Positions 1-8,352 of a stretch of 51,949 nucleotides of DNA are shown in pieces. The stretch is taken from assembly GCA_021272165.1 (NCBI GenBank), contig JAJSLK010000004.1, positions 1-51,949 on the forward strand, in the 5' to 3' direction. Under the pieces are notes generated by a model. It ran no database searches and had not been told where the DNA came from. It worked only from the letters and a program-made list of their open reading frames with translations. The translations under genes and the position numbers were made by a program. How positions within the stretch are numbered: position 1 is the stretch's first letter; every line of letters starts with the position of its first letter. This DNA is from Methylacidiphilales bacterium (GTDB taxonomy: Bacteria > Verrucomicrobiota > Verrucomicrobiia > Methylacidiphilales > UBA1321).

Positions 1-139
1 GGATTTGATCCGCAAGATCGACGCTTTCGTCGAAGCTTACAATCGCACGGCCAAACCCTTCGCCTGGACTGCCACCGCCGAATCCATTTTCCTCAAGCTC
101 GAAAGATTACTTTCGCGTATTTCAGGGACACAACACTAG
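1..139 (+). mobile_element. IS630-type transposase, C-terminal fragment cut by the window edge
   Basis: Reading from base 2, an open frame of 45 codons ends at TAG 137-139. It contains the pieces KIDAFVEAYNRTAKPFAW and ERLLSRISGTQH, which closely resemble the C-terminal end of IS630-family transposases (DDE enzymes that move IS elements into TA targets). Only the end is visible, so I cannot say whether the element is intact upstream. No terminal inverted repeat was identified between the stop and the next gene. Its presence beside a toxin-antitoxin pair marks this edge as accessory DNA. Confidence 0.72.
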
Positions 140-213
140 GACGCTCATCAGAAGCAGCCATAGAAGCGTTGCCGGGTAATGCGGTCAGAAGGCCCTCAGG
201 AAACAACCACGCG

Positions 214-1749
214 ATGAGGATATGGCTGATACTTTTGGCCGTGATGACGACGGCGATCGTTATCACGGTCGGCTCGCTTTGGCTGTTTTATACGATGGAA
301 GACTCGCGTGGCGCCCACGAATGGGAGGCCGCGAAAGACCGTCTCCGGGCCGCCGGTGAGGTTACTGATTTTTCGGACCTGATTCCTCCTGAGATCCCGG
401 ATGAGAGAAACCTGGCGGCGATTCCGCTGTTTCGCGTGGACATAGCGAAAGATACGGAAAGCCCGGAGCTGGGAAACTTGAATCGGATGATGGCCCATAT
501 CGAACCGGATTTCGATTCCATGCCCAAGGTTGGTCTCTTGTTCAAAGGGCAAAAAACCGATTTTGGGCCGGTCGAGGACTATCTCGCAAAACGTTATGAG
601 AAAGTGGAGGGCCATCCTCCGGACAAGCTGGATGCCCTCGCCCAATTTGACGCGCTGTGTCAGGAGCTGACGGATCTGCGCCAGGCGGCGCTAGTGAGGC
701 CGCAATGCCGTTTCCCGCGGGATTATGTCTCGATGCCGCCCTTCAATCGTCCTTACGGCACGACGACGGTGTTGTTGAAGCTTTTCAAAGTCATCAATCT
801 CCATGCGCTTGTGGCGTTGCATGAGAATCGCCCGGATATGGCGCTGGGGGACATCGAAGCGGCGATAAAAATCAGCGATGCTTTGCGCCGGGAACCCATC
901 CTGATTTCCGGGTTGGTTGGAATCGGGGGCATGGCCATTATGGACCAATCCATTTGGGAGGGCCTGGTTTCCCATGCCTGGACGGACCAGCAACTGGACG
1001 AGCTTCAGAAGCAATTGCAGGGAGGCGATTTCCTCTCTGATTACCAGCTTTGCCTTCGAGGCGAAGCGACAGGACAGATGGCGCCCATGCTCGACTATTT
1101 TCGCGATCACCGGCAACTGAGAAGTGTTATAGCTTTGGCCCATGACGACGACTCATCGTCACGCCCAGATTCGGCAATAGCCCACTTGCTCGCCTGGCTC
1201 GTTCCCAATGGCTGGTTTGATCTGGCCAAGGTCCGGGGTCTTTCTATTTATTTTCAGGCGGCGCGAGAGGTAATGAGTGATAAGGATCACCGGGTCTACC
1301 CGGAAAAATCGGACCAACTAGCGCAAAAGGGAAAGAGTGGAATTTATTTTTACGACATGCCCGATGTGCTTGTGGGCCTAGCTTGCGGCCCTGTCATTAA
1401 TTCCGCGGGTCCCTTTGCCACGGGCCAATTTCGGATCGATGCCATAATCACGGCCTGTGCTTTGGAGCGATATCGCCTGGCCCACGGTTCCTATCCCGCA
1501 TCTCTGGATGAACTGGGCGCGGTTGAGGCCGGTGGAGTGCCGCATGACATCATGAGCGGTGATGCCTACCACTACGCTTTACCGGACCACGGAAGTTACT
1601 TGCTCTATTCGGTCGGCTGGAACCAGGTTGATGACGGAGGGAAAATTATCTACAAGGCGGACAATCCCAACGCCCAGGATTGGAAAAAGGGAGACTGGGT
1701 CTGGCCGGGGCCACCAGAGCCAAAGACACCCGCCGTGATTTTAAAATAG
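214..1749 (+). CDS. membrane-anchored protein of unknown function
   Basis: I do not recognise a named family. The reading frame opens at TTG 169, but ATG 214 is preferred because it follows an AGGA about 10 bases upstream and directly begins a membrane segment (MRIWLILLAVMTTAIVITVG). About 480 residues of presumably external protein follow. The last 110 residues hold ERYRLAHGSYPASLDEL and YLLYSVGWNQVDDGGK, a pattern common at the ends of large hypothetical proteins of Planctomycetes and Verrucomicrobia and reminiscent of pseudopilin C-terminal domains. No catalytic motif is apparent. It sits alone between the transposase remnant and the toxin-antitoxin pair. Existence as a gene is fairly sure; function is unknown. 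Confidence 0.75.
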   Translation: MRIWLILLAVMTTAIVITVGSLWLFYTMEDSRGAHEWEAAKDRLRAAGEVTDFSDLIPPEIPDERNLAAIPLFRVDIAKDTESPELGNLNRMMAHIEPDFDSMPKVGLLFKGQKTDFGPVEDYLAKRYEKVEGHPPDKLDALAQFDALCQELTDLRQAALVRPQCRFPRDYVSMPPFNRPYGTTTVLLKLFKVINLHALVALHENRPDMALGDIEAAIKISDALRREPILISGLVGIGGMAIMDQSIWEGLVSHAWTDQQLDELQKQLQGGDFLSDYQLCLRGEATGQMAPMLDYFRDHRQLRSVIALAHDDDSSSRPDSAIAHLLAWLVPNGWFDLAKVRGLSIYFQAAREVMSDKDHRVYPEKSDQLAQKGKSGIYFYDMPDVLVGLACGPVINSAGPFATGQFRIDAIITACALERYRLAHGSYPASLDELGAVEAGGVPHDIMSGDAYHYALPDHGSYLLYSVGWNQVDDGGKIIYKADNPNAQDWKKGDWVWPGPPEPKTPAVILK

Positions 1750-1790
1750 ACGCGAAGCTTGATTTGTTTCAATTTGCCTTTGGAAGAGAA

Positions 1791-1807
1791 AAGACTAGTC
1801 TTAAGAC
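1791..1807. promoter_or_regulatory. overlapping palindromes, candidate toxin-antitoxin operator
   Basis: AAGACTAGTCTT (1791-1802) is a perfect palindrome. It overlaps a second perfect palindrome, GTCTTAAGAC (1798-1807), giving three alternating AAGAC half-sites. It lies about 25 bases before the antitoxin ATG at 1832. Phd/YefM antitoxins usually repress their own operon by binding such sites, so an operator role is inferred, not shown. Confidence 0.4.
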
Positions 1808-1831
1808 CAGTTGGTTTTTCTGGATTATGTT

Positions 1832-2089
1832 ATGATTACGACCAAAACGAAAACCATAGGAGCTTACGAAGCCAAAACCCACCTGGCCTCCCTTTTGGAC
1901 CAGGTGGCGAAAGGCAGGGAGATCGTTATCACGAGGAGGGAACGTCCGGTGGCGCGACTGGTTCCGATAGAAACGGAGAAGGCGGATGCGGATCTGTATG
2001 ATCGAATCATGGCCTTTCGCAATCGCGTGGCGCCTCTGCCGAAAGGTGAGACGACCCGCGATCTTATCCAAGCCGGAAGACGCATTTGA
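1832..2089 (+). CDS. Phd/YefM-family antitoxin
   Basis: Antitoxin of a type II toxin-antitoxin pair: it would bind and neutralise the adjacent PIN-domain toxin and repress the operon. The N-terminal part IGAYEAKTHLASLLDQV followed by IVITRRERPVARLVP is the classic Phd/YefM DNA-binding and dimerisation fold. The C-terminal half (LYDRIMAFRNRV...) is the likely toxin-binding tail. ATG 1832 gives 85 residues; a TTG at 1811 would add seven residues unlike the family. Its stop overlaps the toxin start by a few bases, so the two are translationally coupled. A palindromic candidate operator lies just upstream. Confidence 0.85.
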   Translation: MITTKTKTIGAYEAKTHLASLLDQVAKGREIVITRRERPVARLVPIETEKADADLYDRIMAFRNRVAPLPKGETTRDLIQAGRRI

Positions 2090-2502
2090 AACCGCTGGTT
2101 ATTGATGGATCGGCCATCCTGGGCATTTTGTTTCGGGACGGGGAATCAGCCTTTACCTTGAAAACTCTGGAGGCGTTGCGGCGAAATCCACGGCTTTATG
2201 TTCCGAGTCACTGGTGGGTGGAAACAGCGAATGGGCTCCTGATGGCCGAGCGCCGGAAGCGATATTCACAGTCGGAAATTACCGAGGCGCTTGAATTTAT
2301 TCAGGCGTTGCCCGTTATTACCGATGAGCAGACAGCCGAAAAGTGTGTGGGCGAAACTTTTTCGCTGGCCCGGCAGTATGGATTGACGATCTACGATGCT
2401 GCTTATCTGGAACTGGCCCTGCGGCAAAAGACCCGGTTGGCGACAACAGACAAGGCCTTGGCCCGCGCTGCTGCGGCCTCGGGTGTGGACCTCTTGGGCT
2501 AA
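2086..2502 (+). CDS. PIN-domain toxin, VapC type
   Basis: PIN-domain ribonuclease, expected to cleave RNA with Mg ions bound by acidic residues. Visible signature: PLVIDGSAILGILF with the first Asp at residue 6, a central acidic helix (YSQSEITEALEF), TIYDAAYLELAL with the third acidic residue, and LATTDKALARAA near the end. Length 138 is normal for VapC. It starts at TTG 2086, overlapping the antitoxin stop TGA 2087-2089. The stop TAA at 2500-2502 is only two bases before the GTG start of coaE, so the module sits directly in front of an essential gene and probably shares a transcript with it. Confidence 0.85.
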   Translation: MKPLVIDGSAILGILFRDGESAFTLKTLEALRRNPRLYVPSHWWVETANGLLMAERRKRYSQSEITEALEFIQALPVITDEQTAEKCVGETFSLARQYGLTIYDAAYLELALRQKTRLATTDKALARAAAASGVDLLG

Positions 2503-2504
2503 AT

Positions 2505-3095
2505 GTGACGTTGACTTCTTTTCATTCCATCGGCCTGACGGGAGGCATCGCCTGCGGGAAATCGACCTTCGCGGAAGGGCTGCGGGCCCGGGGCTGGCAC
2601 GTGATCGATACCGACCGGATTGCGCACGAGGTCATGCGGCCGGAGCAGGAAACATGGAAAAATGTGGTTGACGCTTTTGGCCCGTCCATACTACAACCGG
2701 ACAAGTCGATTGACCGAAAGGTCTTGGGTAGACTTGTTTTCGCCGACCCGTCTCTGCGGGCCAAATTAAACGAGATCACCCACCCCGCCATCCGATGCGT
2801 CTGGCAACGCGAACGCGAAGAGCGGGCTCGAACCCATCCCACACAATCTTTGGCTGTCATGATTCCGCTACTCTTCGAGTGCGAACTCGGATCGATGTTT
2901 TCTGCCGTCTGGGCCGTGGGCGCCTCGCGCGCCACGCAGATGCGGCGGCTGACCGGACGTGGCCTGACCGGGATGGAAGCGGAGCAGCGTCTGGCGAGCC
3001 AGATGCCGGTTGTTGAAAAAATGGCCCGCGCCACCGTCGCCTTTTGGGGCGAAGGGACACCCGCCGGGCTGCTGCGGCAGCTTGACCAGATTTAA
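2505..3095 (+). CDS. coaE: dephospho-CoA kinase
   Basis: Last step of coenzyme A synthesis: ATP-dependent phosphorylation of dephospho-CoA. The P-loop IGLTGGIACGKST is at residues 9-21, followed by HVIDTDRIAHEVMRP, the substrate-side motif of CoaE, and LNEITHPAIRCVW and MIPLLFECEL further on. GTG 2505 gives 196 residues, the usual CoaE length. The longer open frame to 2343 overlaps vapC in another frame and is not needed; TTG 2511 is an alternative start. It follows vapC after two bases and precedes rho by 12 bases, suggesting a vapBC-coaE-rho transcription unit. Confidence 0.93.
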   Translation: MTLTSFHSIGLTGGIACGKSTFAEGLRARGWHVIDTDRIAHEVMRPEQETWKNVVDAFGPSILQPDKSIDRKVLGRLVFADPSLRAKLNEITHPAIRCVWQREREERARTHPTQSLAVMIPLLFECELGSMFSAVWAVGASRATQMRRLTGRGLTGMEAEQRLASQMPVVEKMARATVAFWGEGTPAGLLRQLDQI

Positions 3096-3107
3096 GCCGA
3101 ATTTCCC

Positions 3108-4568
3108 ATGAGAATGCGTCGTTCCCAGAACAACCGGCCGTTTCACCGGAACAAGCCCCGTCGTATGGAAGGCCTGCCGGCCGACGAGCCCGATATGCCC
3201 TTGCCCGGGGCGGCTCCCGCACCCGCAACTGCAGCACCGGCCAGGACCGAGAGAACGGCGGACGAAAAGGCACCCGGGAACGGTGTGGAAACTCCCGCGC
3301 CCTTGCCGCCGGGGCCGCATCTCGAAGCAATGGAGATGCAGGCGAAGCCGACGCGCGCGCTGAAAACACTGGCGAAGGAGTACGACATTGAGAACGCGAA
3401 TTCGCTGAAGAAGCACGACCTGATTACCGAAATTCTCAAGCGCAACGCGGCGAAGAATGGTTCCGCCAACGGCGGCGGCGTGCTCGATTTGACCCTGGAG
3501 GGACATGGCTTCCTCCGCTCGCCCCGATTCAACTATCTGACCTGCCCGGAAGACCTTTACGTTTCGCCGTCGCAAATGCGGCGGTTCAGTCTCCGCCGGG
3601 GAGACGCACTTTATGGCCCGATCCGCACGCCGAAGGAGAAGGAACGCTATTTCGCCTTGGGCCGCGTCGACAAGATCGAAGGCAAGCCGGCGGAGGAGGG
3701 GCGCGTCCGGCCCTCCTTTGATTTGCTGACGCCGACGTTCCCGAACCGGCGGATTTTCCTCGAAGGCAAGAGAGGCGACGTTTCGATGCGGGCGATGGAT
3801 TTGATCTGCCCGCTTGGTTTCGGCCAGCGCGGCCTGATTGTCGCGCCGCCGCGCACCGGCAAGACGATTTTGCTTCAGAAGATTGCCAACGCGGTCATGG
3901 AAAACAATCCGGGCGCGCACCTGATCATGTTGCTGATCGACGAGCGGCCCGAGGAAGTGACCGATATGCTCCGCACGGTGAAGGGCGAGGTGATCGCCTC
4001 AACCTTCGACGAGACGGCCGAGCGGCACGTGGCCGTGGCCGAGATGGTGACGGAGCGCGCGAAGCGGCTGGTCGAGAACAAGGTGGATGTCGTCATCCTG
4101 CTCGACAGCATCACGCGCCTGGCCCGTGCCTACAACACGATGCAGCCGAGCAGCGGCAAAATCATGAGCGGCGGCGTCGAATCCAATGCGTTGCAGAAGC
4201 CGAAGCGGTTCTTTGGCGCGGCCCGCAATTGCCAGGAAGGCGGCAGCCTGACAATCATCGCCACGGCCCTGATCGAAACGGGCAGCCGGATGGATGACGT
4301 GATTTTCGAGGAATTCAAGGGCACCGGTAACATGGAAGTGAACCTGGATCGGAACCTTTCCGATCAGCGCATCTTCCCGGCGTTCAATGTTGCCCGTTCC
4401 GGCACCCGCAAGGAGGAGCTGCTCTATCATCCCGACGAGCTGCCGCGCATTCACGCGTTGCGCCGGGTTCTTTCCGAGGAATCGCCAGTTGAAGCGATGA
4501 ACCTGCTGCTGGAAAAGATCAAGAAGACCGAGAACAACATCGAGTTCCTGATGGGAATGAAGGTGTAA
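3108..4568 (+). CDS. rho: transcription termination factor Rho
   Basis: Hexameric RNA helicase that ends transcription. Order of parts: a Pro/Ala/Arg-rich extension of about 75 residues with basic clusters ([18 protein letters not shown]), the Rho N-terminal helical domain ([20 protein letters not shown]), the RNA-binding CSD with [13 protein letters not shown], and the ATPase core with Walker [10 protein letters not shown], Walker [17 protein letters not shown] and the arginine-rich region before the C terminus (IEFLMGMKV). Length 486 exceeds the roughly 420 of E. coli Rho because of the N-terminal extension, as in many non-proteobacterial Rhos. ATG 3108 gives the full frame. coaE lies directly upstream. 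Confidence 0.97.
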   Translation: MRMRRSQNNRPFHRNKPRRMEGLPADEPDMPLPGAAPAPATAAPARTERTADEKAPGNGVETPAPLPPGPHLEAMEMQAKPTRALKTLAKEYDIENANSLKKHDLITEILKRNAAKNGSANGGGVLDLTLEGHGFLRSPRFNYLTCPEDLYVSPSQMRRFSLRRGDALYGPIRTPKEKERYFALGRVDKIEGKPAEEGRVRPSFDLLTPTFPNRRIFLEGKRGDVSMRAMDLICPLGFGQRGLIVAPPRTGKTILLQKIANAVMENNPGAHLIMLLIDERPEEVTDMLRTVKGEVIASTFDETAERHVAVAEMVTERAKRLVENKVDVVILLDSITRLARAYNTMQPSSGKIMSGGVESNALQKPKRFFGAARNCQEGGSLTIIATALIETGSRMDDVIFEEFKGTGNMEVNLDRNLSDQRIFPAFNVARSGTRKEELLYHPDELPRIHALRRVLSEESPVEAMNLLLEKIKKTENNIEFLMGMKV

Positions 4569-4607
4569 GGACGTCGGGAATTTTCCGCCGCCAGTTGTGA
4601 AGTTCGC

Positions 4608-5588
4608 TTACGCCGCATTCGCGGCATACCAGGCCGCACCCTGCAACGCGGTTTTGTCGTTGAGAATAACGTAGACCGGAATGGTCTGGAGGAGCGGGCT
4701 GAGACGGCCTTTGTGGGAGAAGGCGTCGAGGAAGATGTCGCTTTCGAGTTTCGGCAGCATCTTGGGAGCGATGCCGCCGCCAATGTAAATGCCGCCGAGC
4801 GCGAGCATTTTCATGGCAAGGTTGCCGGCCTCGGCCCCGTAGTTGCGGGTGAAGCAGTCGAGCGCGTCGACGCAGACCTGATCGCGGCCCGCAAGGCCGG
4901 CCTGGGTGACGACTGCGCCGAGGTCGCCCTGCCGAATCTGGTCGGTGAGCCAGCCCGGTTCAGCCTGGCCGGAATGCTGGCGGAAAAATTCATAGAGGTT
5001 CTTCATGCCCATCCCGGAAAGGACCCGCTCCCAACTGACATGTCCAAATTTGGCGCGGAGATAAGCCAGAAGCTCGTCGCCTACCGGATCGATGGGTGCA
5101 AAGCTGGAGTGCCCGCCCTCGCTGGCGAAGGGGAGGTGGTCGTTCCCATTCCAGGTCATGCCCGCTTCGCCGAGCCCGGTGCCGGCGGAAATGAGGGCCC
5201 GGTTGCCGGCATCGTAGGGATCGGCATGGGGATTGAGGGAATGGAGCTCATGCGGCTCAAGCGTGTTGATGCCGTAGGCATTGGCGACGAGGTCATTGAG
5301 AAGGCTGACCCGGTCGAGCCCAAGCTCGGACTCAAGCGCGGCGGCGTCGACGACCCAAGGGAGGTTGGTCACCTGGACGACGTTGTCGCGGACGGGACCG
5401 GCCACGCCGAAGCAGGCCTGCTTGACGCCGGAGGAATCGCCTTCGAGGAAGGTGCGCACAATCTCGGCGAGGGAGGCGTGGCCCTTGCTCGGAAAGGAGG
5501 CGATTTTTTTGGCGGCGAGCTTGCCGTTTTGCCAGTCGTAGAGGGCCAGATTCGTCTTGGTACCGCCAATATCACCCGCGAGAAACAT
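4608..5588 (-). CDS. glk: glucokinase
   Basis: ATP-dependent phosphorylation of glucose to glucose 6-phosphate. The N-terminal phosphate-binding loop FLAGDIGGTKTNLALYD, the motif LLNDLVANAYGI with the catalytic Asp, the ISAGTGLGEAGM loop, the SEGGHSSFAP segment and the late GGIYIGGGIAPK follow the order of the bacterial Glk family (ROK-independent type). Length 326 is typical. GGAAGG sits directly before the ATG at 5588. It faces rho tail to tail and is divergent from the protease gene at 5733. No sugar-transport gene is adjacent, so it probably serves general glucose use. Confidence 0.92.
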   Translation of the reverse strand: MFLAGDIGGTKTNLALYDWQNGKLAAKKIASFPSKGHASLAEIVRTFLEGDSSGVKQACFGVAGPVRDNVVQVTNLPWVVDAAALESELGLDRVSLLNDLVANAYGINTLEPHELHSLNPHADPYDAGNRALISAGTGLGEAGMTWNGNDHLPFASEGGHSSFAPIDPVGDELLAYLRAKFGHVSWERVLSGMGMKNLYEFFRQHSGQAEPGWLTDQIRQGDLGAVVTQAGLAGRDQVCVDALDCFTRNYGAEAGNLAMKMLALGGIYIGGGIAPKMLPKLESDIFLDAFSHKGRLSPLLQTIPVYVILNDKTALQGAAWYAANAA

Positions 5589-5732
5589 CCTTCCAGCTTG
5601 CTGATTCAGGCGGCGAATGTGGAGGAAATAAGAAAGCGGGAGGGGCTAATTTTATTTTCAGAGGATTAAAAATATTTAATTGCGCGGCTTTGAGCCAAAA
5701 GACGTCTTTTATGGTAGGATAACTGCCGGTTC

Positions 5733-7280
5733 ATGAAGCGCCTCCTTCTTTTTACCGCTGTCTTTGCGCTGGCCCTGTCGGGCTGCAACAAGGCCGATCC
5801 GCCTTCGGATGACTCCCGGCCCTCGGCACCCCCGGCGCCCAAGATGCCGGTCGACTTCACCCCCGAGACGCGTGGCAAGCTTTCCACAGACGATGTCCCG
5901 CTGCTGGAGCAGATCGACCGGGAAAACGAGCGGGTGGTGGCCTCGGCGTTGCCGAGCATGGTGCGGATCACGGCGACGCAACCGACCGATCCGAAGATGA
6001 AATTCTTCGGCAAGGATTTCCCCTTCAAATTGCCGTTCAACAATCCGCACGAGATCCCAACGGAAGAGCCAGCCTTTGGTTCCGGCGTCATCATCAGCAA
6101 GGACGGTTACATCGTCACGAATTACCATGTGATCGAGGATGCCAAGGACGTTCAGGTCCAATTGCAGGACCGGCGCAGTTTTCTGGCCCGGATTGTGGCC
6201 TACGATGCCGTGGTGGACGTGGCGGTGCTGAAAATCGACGCGCGCGACCTGAAGCCGATGCCCTGGGGCGATTCCGACAAGGTGCAGGTGGGCCAGCAGG
6301 TCTTCGCCATCGGCGATCCCTTCAACCTCGACGATTCGGTGAGCAAGGGAATCGTGAGCGCGACGAGCCGCGATCTGCCGGATTCGGGTGGCTACGACGA
6401 TTACATTCAGACCGATGCGGCAATCAATCCGGGCAATTCCGGCGGCGCCTTGATCAATGTACGGGGCGAGCTGATCGGGATCAATGCGGCGATCGCCTCG
6501 GTCTCGCGGGTGAATATGGGTGTGGGCTTTGCCATCCCGAGCAACCTGGTCCGTTACGCGGTCGGTGGACTGCTCAAGGAAGGCAAGCTGGTGCGCGGTT
6601 ACCTGGGGGTGCGGCTGCCGGAGACCATCGACGAAGGGGTGATTGCCCAGCTCGGTTTTCATACCGATGAGGGCGCCTTGTTGGCAGGGGTGCAGAGCCA
6701 TTCCCCCGCCGACGAGGGCGGGCTCCGGGCCGGCGATTTCATCACGGATGTGGACGGGCACAAGATCGGGAGCGCGGGCGACTTGCGGCTGGTGGTGGCC
6801 CAGATCCCGGTCGGCAAGGACGTGAAGGTTGATTATATCCGGGGTGGCTCGAACCAATCGACAACGGTAAAGATTGTGGAGGCCCCTACCGATAGCCCGG
6901 TTGAAGGAATGCCGGATGACGGCCAGGACGATCCGGCCCCGCCAGCGGGCAGCAGCCCGGGCGTCCAGGGAAACGTTCTGGATGGTTTGCAGGTGACCGA
7001 CCTGAACGACCGCGCCCGTGGCCGGTTCAATATTGATGGTTCGGTGACAACCGGGGTGGTGGTGGCCGGGGTGAAGGAAGGCTCAGCGGCCGCGGCGAAG
7101 GGCATTTCTCCTGGGGACGTCATCGAGAGCGTGGGAATCACCCGCGGCCAGACCCAGGAGGTTCCGGCACCGGGCGATTTCTCGGGTTTGGCCACCAACC
7201 TGAAGCCCGACCAGAGTGCGGTGCTGCTAGTTCATCACGGCAAATCCAGCAGCTTTATCTTTTTGACTCCCAATAAGTAA
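5733..7280 (+). CDS. HtrA/DegP-like serine protease, predicted lipoprotein
   Basis: Envelope protein quality-control protease. The N terminus is a lipoprotein signal with lipobox LALSGC (Cys18), followed by a Pro-rich linker, so it should be tethered to a membrane. The trypsin-like domain shows the triad His132 (TNYHVIED), Asp162 (VVDVAVLKID) and Ser236 (NPGNSGGALI). Two PDZ domains follow: one around 288-385 (RGYLGVRLPE...AGDFITDVDGHKI), and one around 410-515 (GVVVAGVKEGSAAAAKGISPGDVIESVG). Length 515 is in range. It is monocistronic and divergent from glk. DegQ/DegS-type roles cannot be told apart from sequence alone. Confidence 0.93.
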   Translation: MKRLLLFTAVFALALSGCNKADPPSDDSRPSAPPAPKMPVDFTPETRGKLSTDDVPLLEQIDRENERVVASALPSMVRITATQPTDPKMKFFGKDFPFKLPFNNPHEIPTEEPAFGSGVIISKDGYIVTNYHVIEDAKDVQVQLQDRRSFLARIVAYDAVVDVAVLKIDARDLKPMPWGDSDKVQVGQQVFAIGDPFNLDDSVSKGIVSATSRDLPDSGGYDDYIQTDAAINPGNSGGALINVRGELIGINAAIASVSRVNMGVGFAIPSNLVRYAVGGLLKEGKLVRGYLGVRLPETIDEGVIAQLGFHTDEGALLAGVQSHSPADEGGLRAGDFITDVDGHKIGSAGDLRLVVAQIPVGKDVKVDYIRGGSNQSTTVKIVEAPTDSPVEGMPDDGQDDPAPPAGSSPGVQGNVLDGLQVTDLNDRARGRFNIDGSVTTGVVVAGVKEGSAAAAKGISPGDVIESVGITRGQTQEVPAPGDFSGLATNLKPDQSAVLLVHHGKSSSFIFLTPNK

Positions 7281-7298
7281 CGTGGAAATCGCCTGCGA

Positions 7299-7487
7299 CT
7301 ATTTGCCCGCGGCTTTTTTTGGGGCCAGCAGCTCGCGGACCTTGGTCCGCAGGACCAGTCCCACGGTGCGCCAGACCGGATCGGGAAGCTTTTCAAGGTC
7401 GGCGCCCTTTGTCGGGCGGCGATCAATGATTTGTGCTTTGCCCTCGTAACGAATTCGCGCCTTCAAAGAAATAATAGTACGGCTCAC
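7299..7487 (-). CDS. possible small basic protein
   Basis: A 62-codon frame from GTG 7487 gives a basic peptide (RIRYEGKAQIIDRRPTKG, DPVWRTVGLVLRTKVRELL, ending PKKAAGK). It has no motif I recognise. It lies convergent to the protease gene, in a stretch that otherwise has no gene. The residue pattern is protein-like, but the start is a GTG and no ribosome site is clear. It may be real or a chance frame. Confidence 0.3.
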   Translation of the reverse strand: MSRTIISLKARIRYEGKAQIIDRRPTKGADLEKLPDPVWRTVGLVLRTKVRELLAPKKAAGK

Positions 7488-7610
7488 AACGTTACGCTAC
7501 GGGCTATTTGGTCGCTTGCAAATAAAGGATGCGAAGTATTCGCGTAGCTTATTATTTCTTTGTAAATATGTAAAATCCATCAAAAGCAATTGATGGAAAG
7601 GAAGATATTC

Positions 7611-7844
7611 TTATAGGAGCTCGCCCGGAGGGACGGAAGTAGGTAGGCGCTTGCCGAGGATTTCGGCTTGGGAACGGACCCGGACGGGCTCGGAATCGAA
7701 CCGGTAGCCATGGCAATTGGGGCAGGTGATGGCATCTCGAACCACGATCGATTCGCAACCTTCGCAGACTTTATAGAGTTCCGGCTGCCTGACGATCTGG
7801 GCGGCGCGTTCGGCGCGGGCCGCCAGGGATTCATTGTTCGACAT
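7611..7844 (-). CDS. small zinc-ribbon protein
   Basis: A 77-residue protein with two Cys pairs, YKVCEGCESIVVRDAITCPNCHGYRF, arranged CxxC-x11-CxxC as in zinc ribbons. A charged helix (ESLAARAERAAQIVR) precedes it. ATG 7844 is chosen because it begins the conserved-looking part; the open frame extends upstream to 7913 but that part is hydrophobic and atypical. Function is unknown. Small proteins with a single ribbon often bind nucleic acid or partner proteins. The C terminus (KRLPTSVPPGELL) has no motif. Confidence 0.7.
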   Translation of the reverse strand: MSNNESLAARAERAAQIVRQPELYKVCEGCESIVVRDAITCPNCHGYRFDSEPVRVRSQAEILGKRLPTSVPPGELL

Positions 7845-7913
7845 GACCCGAAGATTTAGCCCCGCAAACAGGAGAAATGTCGAGCGTAACCGTTTTTGAA
7901 TAATCTTCCTCAC

Positions 7914-7951
7914 TTTAACAGTCCGTCATCCCGAGCTTGTCGAGGGACCAG
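7914..7951. repeat. dispersed repeat, copy 1
   Basis: The stretch containing CCGTCATCCCGAGCTTGTCG is almost identical, in inverted orientation, to 27656-27695 and similar to 39473-39509. The family core is GTCATCC-GAGC-TTGTCGAGGGA, a sequence type widespread in bacterial intergenic DNA. Confidence 0.8.
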
Positions 7952-7999
7952 TTCCTCCTCTGCTTTCACCACCAACGCCGGTTATCTGTGGAAATCCCA

Positions 8000-8185
8000 A
8001 GTCCCGCAGGGACACCTGAGAGTAGCCCGGCGATTCATCGCTGGGTCTCGCGCCAGAGGGCGAGGCGTCCCATCGGGACGCTTGAGCTCATTCTCGTTCA
8101 GCCGTCCCGATGGGACGGGCCATTTATTTTACGGAGACCCGGCGATGAATCGCCGGGCTACTTTCAGCTTGTCCCTCTGGGGCAA
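8000..8185. repeat. nested palindromic repeat element
   Basis: Arms 8021-8049 and 8134-8162 are inverted copies matching at 28 of 29 bases, with core AGCCCGGCGATTCATCG. Inside them, 8066-8080 and 8103-8117 form a perfect 15-base inverted pair (CGTCCCATCGGGACG). Outside, GTCCC/GGGAC pieces extend the similarity. The RNA or single strand would fold into a long cruciform. No open frame is supported. Confidence 0.8.
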
Positions 8186-8220
8186 GCCCCTTTTTAGTGT
8201 TAACAGGCCCTAACTAAACT

Positions 8221-8270
8221 GATTCCTCGACAATTCTTCGACTTCGCTGCGTTTCGCTCAGAATAACGTT
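8221..8270. repeat. diverged dispersed repeat
   Basis: CTTCGACTTCGCTGCG followed by TTTCGCTCAGAATAACG resembles the dispersed family (TCGAC...GCTCAGGATGAC) at 39473-39560 but is less well conserved. Confidence 0.45.
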
Positions 8271-8352
8271 TTGCTACCGGCGGTTTCACGGCCGATGGAA
8301 GGCTTGGGGTGACCGGAGTTGTTTACCCAAGGCAGACAACTTCAGTGCGGCG

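Larger units (their letters stand above)
7845..8352. other. 508-base gap without genes, filled with repeats
   Basis: Short frames here are repeat-derived and not credible. The stretch holds a dispersed repeat (7914-7951), a large nested palindrome (about 8000-8185) and a diverged dispersed repeat (8221-8270). The remaining bases before the tonB-like stop at 8353 show nothing recognisable. Confidence 0.7.

Noticed and set aside
7896..8213. Open frames over the repeat-filled gap
   Set aside because: They read repeat arms and have no protein-like motif.
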